DNA of 64,000 nucleotides from Bacillota bacterium (GTDB lineage Bacteria; Bacillota; Clostridia; Christensenellales; UBA3700), in the NCBI GenBank assembly GCA_023396095.1, contig JAEWXG010000027.1, positions 62,001 through 126,000 on the forward strand, given 5' to 3'. The notes beneath the pieces are model-generated. The model worked only from the letters and a program-made list of their open reading frames with translations. It was not told the origin of the DNA and searched no databases. Position numbers and translations under genes: made by a program. Positions 18,584 to 27,447 of this stretch are shown here, one piece after another (the first letter of the stretch is position 1; every line of letters starts with the position of its first letter).

Positions 18584-19588
18584 TTATTTTTCTTCGATCT
18601 TCTTTTCCCAGTTCATCATGTTTCTCAATTCAGCACCAACTTTTTCTAATTGATGTTCTTTTTCGATTCTTCTCATAGCATTAAAATGAACTTTTCCTGT
18701 CATGTTTTCTGTGATGAAATCTCTTGCGAATGTTCCATCTTGAATGTCTTTCAAAATCCCCTTCATTGCTTTCTTTGTATCCTCAGTAATTACCTTTGGG
18801 CCAGCTGTATAATCGCCATATTCAGCAGTATTTGAAATTGAATATCTCATTCCTGCAAAACCAGCTTGATTAATCAAATCAATGATTAGTTTCATTTCAT
18901 GAATACACTCAAAATATGCACTTTCTGGTTGATATCCTGCTTCAACTAGTGTTTCAAATCCAGCCTTCATCAATGCTGTTACTCCACCACATAATACAGC
19001 TTGCTCACCAAACAAATCTGTTTCAGTTTCTTCTTTAAATGTTGTTTCAAGAACTCCAGCTCTTGCTCCACCAATTGCCATAGCATATGAAAGAGCTACT
19101 TGTTTAGCTTTTGAACTTGCATCTTGGTAAACTGCAATTAAGCAAGGTACTCCTTTAGATAGTTTATATTCACTCCTAACTGTATGTCCTGGTCCCTTTG
19201 GTGCAATCATAACTACGTCAATGTCTTTGCTTGGAACAATTTGTCCATAATGGATATTGAAACCGTGAGCAAACGCCAAAGTTTTTCCTTTCCCCATATA
19301 TGGAGCAATATCTTTAGCATAAACTTCTGCTTGCTTTTCATCCGGAATTAATACCATAACAAAATCAGCCCACTTTGTAGCTTCACTAACTGACATTACC
19401 TTTAGTCCTACTTTTTCTGCTTTTGCTTTTGAGCTACTTCCCTCGTAAAGTCCTACACAAACTTCTACACCGCTTTCCTTCAAATTTAGTGCGTGCGCAT
19501 GTCCTTGAGAACCAAACCCGATAACTGCTACCTTCTTTCCCTTAATTAAATTAAGATCTGCATCTTTTTCATAATACATTACTGCCAT
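18584..19588 (-). CDS. ilvC: IlvC, ketol-acid reductoisomerase (class I)
   Basis: NADP(H)-dependent isomeroreductase of 334 aa, short class I form. Rossmann motif VIGFGSQGHAHALNLKESG is followed by VMIAPKGPGHTVRSEY and the knotted C-terminal domain, with metal-binding acidic residues in ETETDLFGEQAVLCGG and the ECIHEMK helix. It lies second in the operon, right after ilvN, with a GGAGG site. Confidence 0.97.
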   Translation of the reverse strand: MAVMYYEKDADLNLIKGKKVAVIGFGSQGHAHALNLKESGVEVCVGLYEGSSSKAKAEKVGLKVMSVSEATKWADFVMVLIPDEKQAEVYAKDIAPYMGKGKTLAFAHGFNIHYGQIVPSKDIDVVMIAPKGPGHTVRSEYKLSKGVPCLIAVYQDASSKAKQVALSYAMAIGGARAGVLETTFKEETETDLFGEQAVLCGGVTALMKAGFETLVEAGYQPESAYFECIHEMKLIIDLINQAGFAGMRYSISNTAEYGDYTAGPKVITEDTKKAMKGILKDIQDGTFARDFITENMTGKVHFNAMRRIEKEHQLEKVGAELRNMMNWEKKIEEK

Positions 19589-19602
19589 TTTTATATCCTC
19601 CT

Positions 19603-20103
19603 TTATTTACTTCCCCTTCTAATTGCTGTTAGACCGGTTCTTGTCATTTCTAATATTTTATATTCAGCTAAAGCGTTAATTGCCGCCTCAACTTTTCCAG
19701 AATCTCCAGTAATTTCAAAAATCATTGAATTTCCTGCCACATCAACAATTCTTGCCCTAAAAATTTTAGACAATTCTATAATTTCTCCTCTATTGTGCTC
19801 ATTGGTTTCGATTTTAATAAAAACGAGTTCCCTATATACGGATTGACTCTTGCTCAAGATTTCAACATCTAAGATTTCAACTAATTTTTCTAACTGTTTT
19901 TTAATTTGTAAAACTAATTGTTTGTTTGTAAAAGTTACTACAGTAATTCTAGATTTATCTGGGTTTTCAGTTCGCCCAACCGATAAACTGTCAATGTTAT
20001 AACAGCGTCTTGCAAATAAGTTACTTACTCTTCTCAATACTCCCGCATTATTTTCTACAAGTATTGAAATTACATATTGCTTATTCTCATTTTCAATTTC
20101 CAT
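19603..20103 (-). CDS. ilvN: IlvN, acetohydroxyacid synthase regulatory subunit
   Basis: 166 aa with an N-terminal ACT domain (ISILVENNAGVLRRVSNLFARRCYNIDSL) and the C-terminal regulatory half (ELVFIKIETN ... GLTAIRRG). It gives feedback control of IlvB by valine. I chose the ATG at 20103 because GGAG lies seven bases upstream. The earlier ATGs at 20127 and 20109 sit inside the terminator or directly on the Shine-Dalgarno. It is the first structural gene after the attenuator, so it is the first gene exposed to leader control. Confidence 0.94.
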   Translation of the reverse strand: MEIENENKQYVISILVENNAGVLRRVSNLFARRCYNIDSLSVGRTENPDKSRITVVTFTNKQLVLQIKKQLEKLVEILDVEILSKSQSVYRELVFIKIETNEHNRGEIIELSKIFRARIVDVAGNSMIFEITGDSGKVEAAINALAEYKILEMTRTGLTAIRRGSK

Positions 20104-20114
20104 ATACATACTCC

Positions 20115-20149
20115 AAAAAAAAATCATTCCTCTTTGTAAGGAATGATTT
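20115..20149 (-). terminator. Attenuator terminator before ilvN
   Basis: AAATCATTCC (20149-20140), a nine-base loop, GGAATGATTT (20130-20121), then a run of nine T in all. This is a perfect 10-bp intrinsic terminator ending just before the ilvN Shine-Dalgarno. Its 5' arm can alternatively pair, with two G-U pairs, to GGGATGGTT at 20204-20196 inside the leader ORF. Confidence 0.85.
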
Positions 20150-20186
20150 ATGATTTTTACTTTTATCTTAGTTTATTAATAAAAAC

Positions 20187-20267
20187 TTAACCAATAACCA
20201 TCCCTTGCTTCTTTATAGCAAGTAGTATAATTATTGATATGACTAAATTTTTATTAGATTTTAACAT
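20187..20267 (-). CDS. Branched-chain leader peptide of the ilv-leu attenuator
   Basis: A 26-codon ORF between the operon promoter and the ilvN terminator. It contains the run LVISIIILLAI and ends QGMVIG; 12 of 26 residues are Leu, Ile or Val. GGAG lies somewhat far upstream (about 14 bases) and GAGAG eight bases upstream of the ATG, so initiation is plausible but not strong. The codons GGG-ATG-GTT overlap the segment that can pair with the terminator's 5' arm. This is the classic layout for ribosome-mediated attenuation: stalling at the Ile/Leu run favours the antiterminator, while reaching the stop favours termination. It is too short for ordinary gene callers. Confidence 0.82.
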   Translation of the reverse strand: MLKSNKNLVISIIILLAIKKQGMVIG

Positions 20268-20300
20268 ATTTAAAACTCTCGTCTCCTAAATATATCTCAT

Positions 20301-20330
20301 ATTCTAGCACGCTAAAATATTATGTGTCAA
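20301..20330 (-). promoter_or_regulatory. Promoter of the ilv-leu operon
   Basis: TTGACA at 20330-20325 and TAGAAT at 20306-20301 with an 18-base spacer, a strong sigma-A type promoter. It is placed about 35 bases upstream of the leader peptide ATG. Confidence 0.8.
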
Positions 20331-20379
20331 TTAATATGTGAAAAAAAAATTCACTCTTTTTTAACTTAAAATTCACTAA

Positions 20380-22365
20380 TCAGTTCAATGTTACATCCTG
20401 TAATTTAATCTGATAATTTAAAATAGTTGGATCATTTTTTAAAATTTGTTTATCATCTTCTGATAAAGAATCTATTATTTGACGAGCATTTTTTATTAGT
20501 TTTTCATCTATAACAAACGGATAGGCATTAGTTCCAGATTGATTATATCCAAAAAAATCACCATAGCCTCTAAGTTGCGCATCGATATTTGCTAATTCAA
20601 AACCATTATTAGACGTTTGCATTGCTTCTAATCTCTTATTTTCTTTATCTGTTGATACTAAATAACAAATTGCACTACTTCCATCTCTACCTATTCTGCC
20701 TCTCAATTGGTGTAACGTTGCTAAACCAAAATAATCTGCATCAAATATCACCATTATATTAACATCTTTAATATCAATACCAACTTCTATTACGGTTGTT
20801 GAAATTATTATATTAATCTTATTGTCTTTAAATTGCTCAAGTAATAAATTCCTTTCCTCTGCTTTAATTTTTCCATGTATATAACCAATTTGACTAACAT
20901 TAAACCCATTATCTAATAAAGCAGTATATATCGACTGAATTGAGTCAATTTCGTCACCATCCGGTGCCTCAATCCTTGGACAAACTAAATATACTTTTTC
21001 TCCTTTTTGAGTTTGTTCCAATAAATATTTCATCAAATTATTTTTTAGTGAAGCATCAACGACTTTAGTCCTAACATTTGATAAATTCTCTTCTCTTTTT
21101 TCAATAGTGGATATTTGCAATTCTCCAGCAAACATCAATGAAATCGTTCGAGGTATTGGGGTTGCACTCATTGTTAAAATATCAATATTTTCCATTTTCC
21201 TTTCTAAAGCTGCTTTTTGTTTAACTCCAAACTTATGAACTTCATCAACTATTATTAATTTCAAATTATTAAATTTAACACTATCTTGAAGAACAGAGTG
21301 CGTCCCTATAACAAGCTTAATTTCACCATTGTTTATTAAATCAATTATTTTCTTTTTATTCTTTGTCGAACTTGTTAACAATGTTATCTCGTCATCTTTT
21401 ACAAAACCATTTAAAAATTTCATTGCATTAATAAAATGTTGATTGGCTAAAATTTCTGTAGGGGCCATTAAGGCTACTTGAAAACCACAATTTATCATTA
21501 GCAAAGAAATAATAAAGGAAATAATTGTTTTACCGGAACCCACATCTCCAACAAGCATTCTATTCATTCTTTTATTACTTTGCATTGATTCTATAATCTC
21601 ATTTAAAGCACAATTTTGAGAATCCGTAAGTTTGAATGGTAAGCTGCTTAAATAAGTTTTTAGTAATATTTCATCCAAAGTAAAGTCTTTTTTAATATTA
21701 TCTTCTTTATTTACTAAGTTATATGCAAAAATGGCTTTAATAATTTTTTCCAGAGCAACACGCTCATTCCCTTTTTTTGCATCATCTAATGTTTCTGGCG
21801 TATGAATCAATTTATAGGCTTCGCTTAAAGTAATATCGGTCATTTTATCAACGATATTTTCTTTAAAAAAAGGCTTTTCTAGTGCATTTTTTATATATGA
21901 ATAAAAATTTGTTTGATTAATTACATTTTTAGTCCTATATATTGGCAAAATTCCTTTATAACGTTTGGTATTATTGATATCGTCAATAGAAGGATTTATA
22001 AATTTTCTTTTGTTATCCTTAATAGTAATTTTTCCAAAAAAATAAAATTCACTATTTTTCTTTAATATATTTGATAAATATGGTTGATTAAACCATTCAA
22101 CTTCTATAACTCCTGTATCATCTGCTATATAGTTTCTTATTACCTGGAAATTTCTTCGTATATATTGCACTTTAATAGGATTTAATAAACAACCTTTAAT
22201 TAAAACATATTCTCCAGGTTTCACATTATTAATTAATGTAACTTTCGATAAATCATAATATTTTGCTGGAAGATATAATAAAAGGTCCTCAAAAGAAATT
22301 ATACCAAGTTGATTTAATTTCTCCTGTGTGACCTTTCCTACGCCTTTAATATCTGTTAATTGCAT
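20380..22365 (-). CDS. recG: RecG, ATP-dependent DNA branch-migration helicase
   Basis: SF2 helicase of 661 aa from the chosen start. An N-terminal wedge/OB domain (VKPGEYVLIKGCLLN) precedes helicase motifs GDVGSGKTIISF (Walker A), VDEVHKFG (DExH), TMSATPIPRT, STTVIEVGIDIKDV and QLRGRIGRDG. The C-terminal RANLDAQLRG-like segment is ANIDAQLRGYGDFFG. The ATG at 22365 lies two bases beyond the stop of the upstream gene and begins QLTDIKGVG. A longer frame from 22413 would overlap that gene without gain. Confidence 0.95.
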   Translation of the reverse strand: MQLTDIKGVGKVTQEKLNQLGIISFEDLLLYLPAKYYDLSKVTLINNVKPGEYVLIKGCLLNPIKVQYIRRNFQVIRNYIADDTGVIEVEWFNQPYLSNILKKNSEFYFFGKITIKDNKRKFINPSIDDINNTKRYKGILPIYRTKNVINQTNFYSYIKNALEKPFFKENIVDKMTDITLSEAYKLIHTPETLDDAKKGNERVALEKIIKAIFAYNLVNKEDNIKKDFTLDEILLKTYLSSLPFKLTDSQNCALNEIIESMQSNKRMNRMLVGDVGSGKTIISFIISLLMINCGFQVALMAPTEILANQHFINAMKFLNGFVKDDEITLLTSSTKNKKKIIDLINNGEIKLVIGTHSVLQDSVKFNNLKLIIVDEVHKFGVKQKAALERKMENIDILTMSATPIPRTISLMFAGELQISTIEKREENLSNVRTKVVDASLKNNLMKYLLEQTQKGEKVYLVCPRIEAPDGDEIDSIQSIYTALLDNGFNVSQIGYIHGKIKAEERNLLLEQFKDNKINIIISTTVIEVGIDIKDVNIMVIFDADYFGLATLHQLRGRIGRDGSSAICYLVSTDKENKRLEAMQTSNNGFELANIDAQLRGYGDFFGYNQSGTNAYPFVIDEKLIKNARQIIDSLSEDDKQILKNDPTILNYQIKLQDVTLN

Positions 22366-22366
22366 T

Positions 22367-24013
22367 CTATTCAATCGATAAGAAGTAGAAATAATGAGGT
22401 TGACCACCTGCATTCACTATAACTTCAAAATCTTTATATTTATTTTCAATTTTTTTCTTTAATTCTTCTGCCTGCTCTTTTGTTACTTTGTCCCCATAGT
22501 ATAATGTAATAATTTCACTATCTTCATCTTTAAGCGCATCAATTAAATCTATAACAACTTGATCAACATCAGAACCTTTAGTTAAGATCTTCTTATCATC
22601 TAGGCCTATAATATCGCCTTCTTCTAAACTCAACCCATCAATTTTAGTTTTACGTACAGCATGAGTTACTTGTCCATAAATTATATCTTTGTAGGTTTTG
22701 TTCATGTTTTTAATGTTGTCTTTAAATGTTAATTCATCATCAAAAGCTAAAACAGCTTTAATCCCTTGCAAAACATTAATAGTTGGTATAATCTCAATAT
22801 TTTTCTCGGATAACTCTTTTGCTTGTTGAGCTGCCATAATGATATTTTTGTTATTAGGCATTATGATGATATTGTCAGAGTTTATTCTTTGAATACTTGA
22901 TAAAATATCTTCAACGCTAGGATTCATTGTCTGCCCACCTTCAACAATTTGGCTTACTCCCAATTCTTTAAATATATTTTTAATACCTTCTCCAACACAA
23001 ATAGTCATTAAAGCCATCTCTTTTTTAGGTGTACTAGCAATCTTTCTTCTAATTACCCTATTTTGCTCTCTCATGTTTTCAATTTTTATTTTATCTATTT
23101 CACCTAATTGTAAAGCAAAATTTAAAGCTCTATTTGGTTGATTTGTATGCACGTGAACTTTAATTAAAGATAAATCCCCAATACAAATTACACTGTCACC
23201 AATAGTTGATAACCTATCACGTAATCTTGATATATCTTCTTCCGTAACAGTATCCTTTATTTGAATAACAAAATATTCAGTACAATATCCATATTTAATC
23301 TCACCCAAGCAATTAATAATTGCATCATTAGTGTCTGCAGTTAAATTCATGGCTTCTGCTACAGGAATATTTTCTTCTTGCGGCTTTGTCCCAACTATTT
23401 CTTCACCAAGTAAGCCTTTTAACATACCAGTAAACACAGAAATTAATCCACGTCCACCAGCATCAACAACACCTGCTTGCTTTAATATTGGCAACATTTC
23501 AGGTGTTTTTGCTAATATTTCTTCACCTTTTTGTACAACTTCCTTTAAAAAAGTCTCAACTGAACTATATCTAATTGCAAGAGATTTTGACTGTTCCGCC
23601 ATATATCTTATTACAGTCAATATAGTACCTTCTTTAGGAATTTTTACAGCAGCATATGCCACATCAGTTGCTCTAACTAATGCCTGCGCAAAAATCTTAG
23701 ACGTGATCTTTTTATAATCAGAAAATATATCTGATAACCCCTTAAAAATTTGTGATAATATGACTCCTGAATTTCCATGAGCTCCTCTTAGCGCCCCGTA
23801 CGCAAAACTATGCATCAATTGATCCATTTCATTGGTGTCTGAATTTTTTATTTCGTGTTCCGCTGTAGATATAGTCATGAACATGTTAGTCCCTGTATCT
23901 CCATCTGGAACAGGAAAAACATTTAAGGAATCCAAAAGATCTTTATCTGCTTCCAGCTGTCTAACAGCAGAATGAAGCATTATTTTGACTTCATTTATTG
24001 AAATTTCTTTCAT
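22367..24013 (-). CDS. fakA: DAK2-domain protein, FakA/YloV family (fatty acid kinase catalytic subunit)
   Basis: 548 aa. The N-terminal DhaL/DAK2 domain (about 1-200) has PVPDGDTGTNM and RGAHGNSGVILSQIFKG, the nucleotide and Mg site. The middle and C-terminal parts (KVHVHTNQPNRALNFALQLG; MPNNKNIIMAAQQA) match the YloV/FakA layout. Known role in Firmicutes: phosphorylates fatty acids bound by FakB (DegV-like) for phospholipid synthesis. No fakB is in the window. It lies between asp23 and recG, as in many Firmicutes. Confidence 0.88.
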   Translation of the reverse strand: MKEISINEVKIMLHSAVRQLEADKDLLDSLNVFPVPDGDTGTNMFMTISTAEHEIKNSDTNEMDQLMHSFAYGALRGAHGNSGVILSQIFKGLSDIFSDYKKITSKIFAQALVRATDVAYAAVKIPKEGTILTVIRYMAEQSKSLAIRYSSVETFLKEVVQKGEEILAKTPEMLPILKQAGVVDAGGRGLISVFTGMLKGLLGEEIVGTKPQEENIPVAEAMNLTADTNDAIINCLGEIKYGYCTEYFVIQIKDTVTEEDISRLRDRLSTIGDSVICIGDLSLIKVHVHTNQPNRALNFALQLGEIDKIKIENMREQNRVIRRKIASTPKKEMALMTICVGEGIKNIFKELGVSQIVEGGQTMNPSVEDILSSIQRINSDNIIIMPNNKNIIMAAQQAKELSEKNIEIIPTINVLQGIKAVLAFDDELTFKDNIKNMNKTYKDIIYGQVTHAVRKTKIDGLSLEEGDIIGLDDKKILTKGSDVDQVVIDLIDALKDEDSEIITLYYGDKVTKEQAEELKKKIENKYKDFEVIVNAGGQPHYFYFLSIE

Positions 24014-24036
24014 TATTAACTCCGTATTTTGTAGGG

Positions 24037-24390
24037 TTAATTCAATTGTAACCCTGTTATATGGATGTTTACATTATCAACTCTCATGTTCGTAAATTTA
24101 TCAACATGGTACTCAATCGTGTCCTTCAAACTCTTCTTAACAGAATCAAGGTTAACACCATTTTTCAAAACAACATAAACATCTATATTTACTTTATTGC
24201 TAATTGTTTCAACTTTTATTCCTTTACCAATAGGCTCTTTTTTTAAAAGATAGCTAATCTTCTCGGTTAAGGTTACTGGAGACATTTCTATGACGCCATA
24301 GCATTCAATAGCAGCATGACTGGCAATCTCTGCAATTACTTTTTCATTTATGATAATTTTGCCTAATTTGTTATTAGTTTGAACTGCCAC
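24037..24390 (-). CDS. Asp23/Gls24 (YloU) family envelope stress protein
   Basis: 117 aa with the Asp23 core: GKIIINEKVIAEIASHAAIECYGVIEM, then VNIDVYVVLKNGVNL and VNIHITGL. It starts at a GTG with AAGGAG seven bases upstream. It is the first gene of the asp23-fakA-recG unit and divergent from rpmB, the conserved Firmicute arrangement. The biochemical role is unclear; family members affect the cell envelope and, in some species, alkaline-shock responses. Confidence 0.9.
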   Translation of the reverse strand: MAVQTNNKLGKIIINEKVIAEIASHAAIECYGVIEMSPVTLTEKISYLLKKEPIGKGIKVETISNKVNIDVYVVLKNGVNLDSVKKSLKDTIEYHVDKFTNMRVDNVNIHITGLQLN

Positions 24391-24983
24391 GTATAGTCTC
24401 CTTATATTTTTATATATATATTATCATAAAAAGATTAACACTAGCAAACATCTAGGAAAAATTAACTACTTTGCAAAGTGCAAATTTAATATTAAAATGC
24501 AAAAAGCTAATTTAAAAGCTAGTTTTTTTAATTTTATCGCTATTTTTAGTATTATTTATCATAATAATATTTATCTATAATATTATTGCTTTATTTTAAA
24601 ATTTTTTTAAAAAAATAGGGAGTTGGATATTATGTAAACAAAAAATAACAGGCTATTCTTTTAAAATTCTACACCCTAAACTTCTTATCTAAATGTTAAA
24701 AATATTCAATTTATATGTAACCATTTTGATTAAAATTCATACTATTTTTATCAAAAAAAACTATTAGCAAATTTTTAGTTTAAAACAGAAGCACTTTAAA
24801 AAATTTAATTTTACAACTTTTGAAATATAGAAATAACTAAAAATTGCCTATATCTCACTCTTTATATTATATTTATATTTTCATTTTTTCATAACAACAT
24901 TTATTAATAAGATTTTGTTGCATTGATGTCCCTAAAATGTTAAAATCTACTAGTATCATTTTGCAAGAGATTGGAGGTGTGTT
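24391..24983. other. 593-bp AT-rich divergent intergenic region
   Basis: No ORF or structured RNA that I can support. It holds outward promoters: the rpmB promoter at 24918-24946, and a weaker asp23 promoter on the minus strand (GATAAT near 24420-24430). The length is unusual for this compact stretch. Confidence 0.5.
24918..24946 (+). promoter_or_regulatory. rpmB promoter
   Basis: TTGCAT at 24918-24923 and TAAAAT at 24941-24946, with a 17-base spacer, about 40 bases before the rpmB ATG. Confidence 0.55.
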
Positions 24984-25172
24984 ATGTCAAGAGTATGTTC
25001 AGTATGCGAAAAAGGTCAAATGACTGGCAATAATGTTAGCCACTCAAACCGTAAAAGTAGAAGAGCTTGGGCTGCTAACGTTCAGAAAGTTAAAATCATT
25101 AAAAATGGTGTTGAAACATCTGAATATGTTTGCACTAGATGTCTTCGCTCAGGCAAAGTAGAAAGAGCTTAG
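24984..25172 (+). CDS. rpmB: RpmB, ribosomal protein bL28
   Basis: Large-subunit ribosomal protein of 62 aa. It begins SRVCSVCEKGQMTGNNVSHS and carries KSRRAWAANVQKVKI. Four cysteines in two CxxC pairs (C5/C8 and CTRC near the C-terminus) make it the zinc-binding C+ form. That matters for zinc economy, since C- paralogues replace it in some bacteria under zinc limitation. GGAGGTG precedes the ATG. It is the only clear plus-strand gene here. Confidence 0.97.
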   Translation: MSRVCSVCEKGQMTGNNVSHSNRKSRRAWAANVQKVKIIKNGVETSEYVCTRCLRSGKVERA

Positions 25173-25196
25173 TTTTTTATTGTCTATTATAAAATT

Positions 25197-25227
25197 AAAA
25201 AGTTAATGTTCAAACATTAACTTTTTT
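25197..25227. terminator. Bidirectional terminator between rpmB and thiN
   Basis: AAAAGTTAATGT-TCAA-ACATTAACTTTTTT, a symmetrical stem with A/T-runs on both sides. It sits between the converging ends of rpmB (plus) and thiN (minus). Confidence 0.8.
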
Positions 25228-25228
25228 A

Positions 25229-25837
25229 TTATTCTTTAGTCACAAAAATAAGACCATCACCTTTTTCTATTTCAATTTCAATATAATCCGCAGTTGCTAT
25301 ATTAGATAGCCCCAAAGAAATATTTTTATAATCTAAACTTTTATTATCGTATTTATAAAGCAAGTTTTTAGATGAAGTAATTAAACTATCACTAGACGGA
25401 AAAATTGATACAATATCTCCTTTCGACACATTTATCCCTTTAATTCCCTGCGAATAATATATTATCTTAAAATTATCCCCTCTGCCTTCTATATCTAATT
25501 TATTGCGTCCACCAAAAACGATAAGAGCAATATTGCAATATATGTGATCTATTCTACCGCCATCAATCCCATATAAATATACTTTTTGAAAGCCTCTTTT
25601 TTTCGCCTCCAAAATAGCAGCTTCACCATCAGAAAAATTTTTATTTTTTTTGTATTTAACACGCTCTACATCAGGATAAATATTTTTTTTCAAGTCAAAA
25701 GAATCAAAATCACCTAAAATTAAATTTGGCTTAATTCCCTGTTTGATCAATTCTCTTAAGCCACCATCGACAGCAATGAAATACTCCCCATTTATTTTTA
25801 CATTAATTTCGGAATTAAGGATTATAGCTACTATCAT
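25229..25837 (-). CDS. thiN: ThiN, thiamine pyrophosphokinase
   Basis: 202 aa. FIAVDGGLRELIKQGIKPNLILGDFDSFD contains the ATP/Mg-binding GDFDS motif. DGEAAILEAKKRG and YGIDGGRIDHIYCNI are the second nucleotide-binding region. It transfers pyrophosphate from ATP to thiamine. It is the last gene of the def-to-thiN housekeeping run, three bases after rpe, the same neighbour as in Bacillus. Confidence 0.93.
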   Translation of the reverse strand: MIVAIILNSEINVKINGEYFIAVDGGLRELIKQGIKPNLILGDFDSFDLKKNIYPDVERVKYKKNKNFSDGEAAILEAKKRGFQKVYLYGIDGGRIDHIYCNIALIVFGGRNKLDIEGRGDNFKIIYYSQGIKGINVSKGDIVSIFPSSDSLITSSKNLLYKYDNKSLDYKNISLGLSNIATADYIEIEIEKGDGLIFVTKE

Positions 25838-25839
25838 AA

Positions 25840-26484
25840 CTATCTTTTTAAAAGTTTTATTGCTTCTTTTGGATCTTCAACGTTATATACAGCAGAACCT
25901 GCAACAACAACATTAACTCCAGCATTCGTAACTTTTTCAACATTTTCAACTGTAATTCCACCATCAATTTCAAGTTCAATATCTCTATTACCTATTAAGG
26001 CTTTAGCTTCATGAATTTTATCAAAAACAGATTCAATAAATTTTTGTCCTCCAAAACCAGGAAAAACACTCATTAAAAGCAAAATATCAATTTCATCTAT
26101 ATATTTTGCAATACTACTTATTGGAACATCTGGATTAACAACCAAACCAGCCTTAACACCTCTTGCACGAATTCTTCTCAATGTTTCTACAACGTTTTCA
26201 CAAACATTTGGATGAAAAGTAATTATATTTGCCCCAGCATCAACAAATCTATCTACATATTTTTCTGGAGAAACAATCATTAAATGGACATCTAGCGGTA
26301 ATGATGTATATTTTTTTATAGCTTTAATCATTGGCATACCAAAGGTAATATTGTTTACAAATACACCATCCATTACATCACAATGAATATAATTAGCACC
26401 CCATTTTTCTGTTTTTTGTATAGCCTCACCCATATTCGCAAAGTCAGCAGATAAAATAGATGGTGACACCTTAACTTTCTTCAT
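25840..26484 (-). CDS. rpe: Rpe, ribulose-phosphate 3-epimerase
   Basis: TIM-barrel pentose-phosphate epimerase of 214 aa. Diagnostic segments are SPSILSADFANMGEA, IHCDVMDGVFVNN, DVHLMI, ITFHPN, LMSVFPGFGGQKFI and LEIDGGI, with the conserved metal-binding His and Asp residues. Full length; located next to thiN and rsgA as usual. Confidence 0.97.
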   Translation of the reverse strand: MKKVKVSPSILSADFANMGEAIQKTEKWGANYIHCDVMDGVFVNNITFGMPMIKAIKKYTSLPLDVHLMIVSPEKYVDRFVDAGANIITFHPNVCENVVETLRRIRARGVKAGLVVNPDVPISSIAKYIDEIDILLLMSVFPGFGGQKFIESVFDKIHEAKALIGNRDIELEIDGGITVENVEKVTNAGVNVVVAGSAVYNVEDPKEAIKLLKR

Positions 26485-26568
26485 AATAATCCCTCACAGT
26501 TTTTTATTATTCCCACTAATATTATACATACATTCATATGCATTAGGCAAAAAAACATTTTTTATGTT

Positions 26569-27447
26569 TTAACTATATTTTTTTACCTCTTTATTTGATA
26601 TTTCGTTATATAACTTCAAATATCTATCATATCTATCTTTATTAATTTTATTCTCTAAAAGAGCTTGTTTTATGCCACAATTTCTCTCATTTATATGCAC
26701 ACAATCTAAAAACTCGCACTTGTTGCTGTACTCATTAAATTCTAAATAGTAATTCTTTAATTTTTGACTATCTATATTAGATAATTCAAAAGATGAAAAC
26801 CCACACGTATCAATGATTTTCGCATCATTATTAATGTCAATTATTTCAATAGTTCGAGTAGTATTTTTCCCTCGTTGAATCTTTTTAGAGATTTCCCCTG
26901 TTTTCAACAAGTACTCATCCCCTAAAATAGCATTAATTAAAGAACTTTTTCCAACTGCTGATTGCCCTGATAAAACTGTTAATTTCCCATTTAAACATCC
27001 TCTCACTTTATCAATATCAATATTATTTAATGAGGATACCGCCAAATAATTAACCGTGTCACAATATTGCTCTTTAAGTTGCTTTTCAATCAATTTTGCT
27101 TTTTTTAAATCTGATTTGTTTAAAACCACTAAAGATGGTATCCCTTTATTTAAAAGAGAAATTAATTGTTTGTCTAATACATAAAAATCAGGATAAGGTA
27201 CTGGAGCAAGGACAATAATAGCTTGATCTACATTGGATACATATGGTCTTATCAAGATGTTTTTTCTTTCAAGTATCTTTTCAATAATGTATTCATCATT
27301 TTCAAAAGAAAGTTCCACATAGTCGCCAACATAAATCTCTTCTTCTAATTTAATAACGCCTCTAGCTTTTGCAACAACTATACCAGCGTGGTTTAGCTTG
27401 ACCCAAAATAATCCTCCGACTTCTTTGTATACCTGCCCTTTAATCAC
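26569..27447 (-). CDS. rsgA: RsgA, ribosome small-subunit GTPase
   Basis: Circularly permuted GTPase of 292 aa that assists late 30S maturation. After an OB domain (VGDYVELSF), the G motifs appear in permuted order: VVLNKSDLKKAK (G4), SGQSAVGKSSLIN (G1), DTCGFSSFEL (G3). A C-terminal zinc site follows (C-x-x-C-x-H region CEFLDCVHINERNC). It overlaps rlmN directly by four bases. The PP2C phosphatase and PASTA kinase genes that commonly lie between these two genes in Firmicutes are absent here. Confidence 0.95.
   Translation of the reverse strand: MIKGQVYKEVGGLFWVKLNHAGIVVAKARGVIKLEEEIYVGDYVELSFENDEYIIEKILERKNILIRPYVSNVDQAIIVLAPVPYPDFYVLDKQLISLLNKGIPSLVVLNKSDLKKAKLIEKQLKEQYCDTVNYLAVSSLNNIDIDKVRGCLNGKLTVLSGQSAVGKSSLINAILGDEYLLKTGEISKKIQRGKNTTRTIEIIDINNDAKIIDTCGFSSFELSNIDSQKLKNYYLEFNEYSNKCEFLDCVHINERNCGIKQALLENKINKDRYDRYLKLYNEISNKEVKKYS

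Noticed and set aside
20150..20300. T-box or riboswitch upstream of ilvN
   Set aside because: No AGGGTGG-like T-box, AGAGAG stem block or known aptamer sequence is present. The leader-peptide model explains the sequence better.
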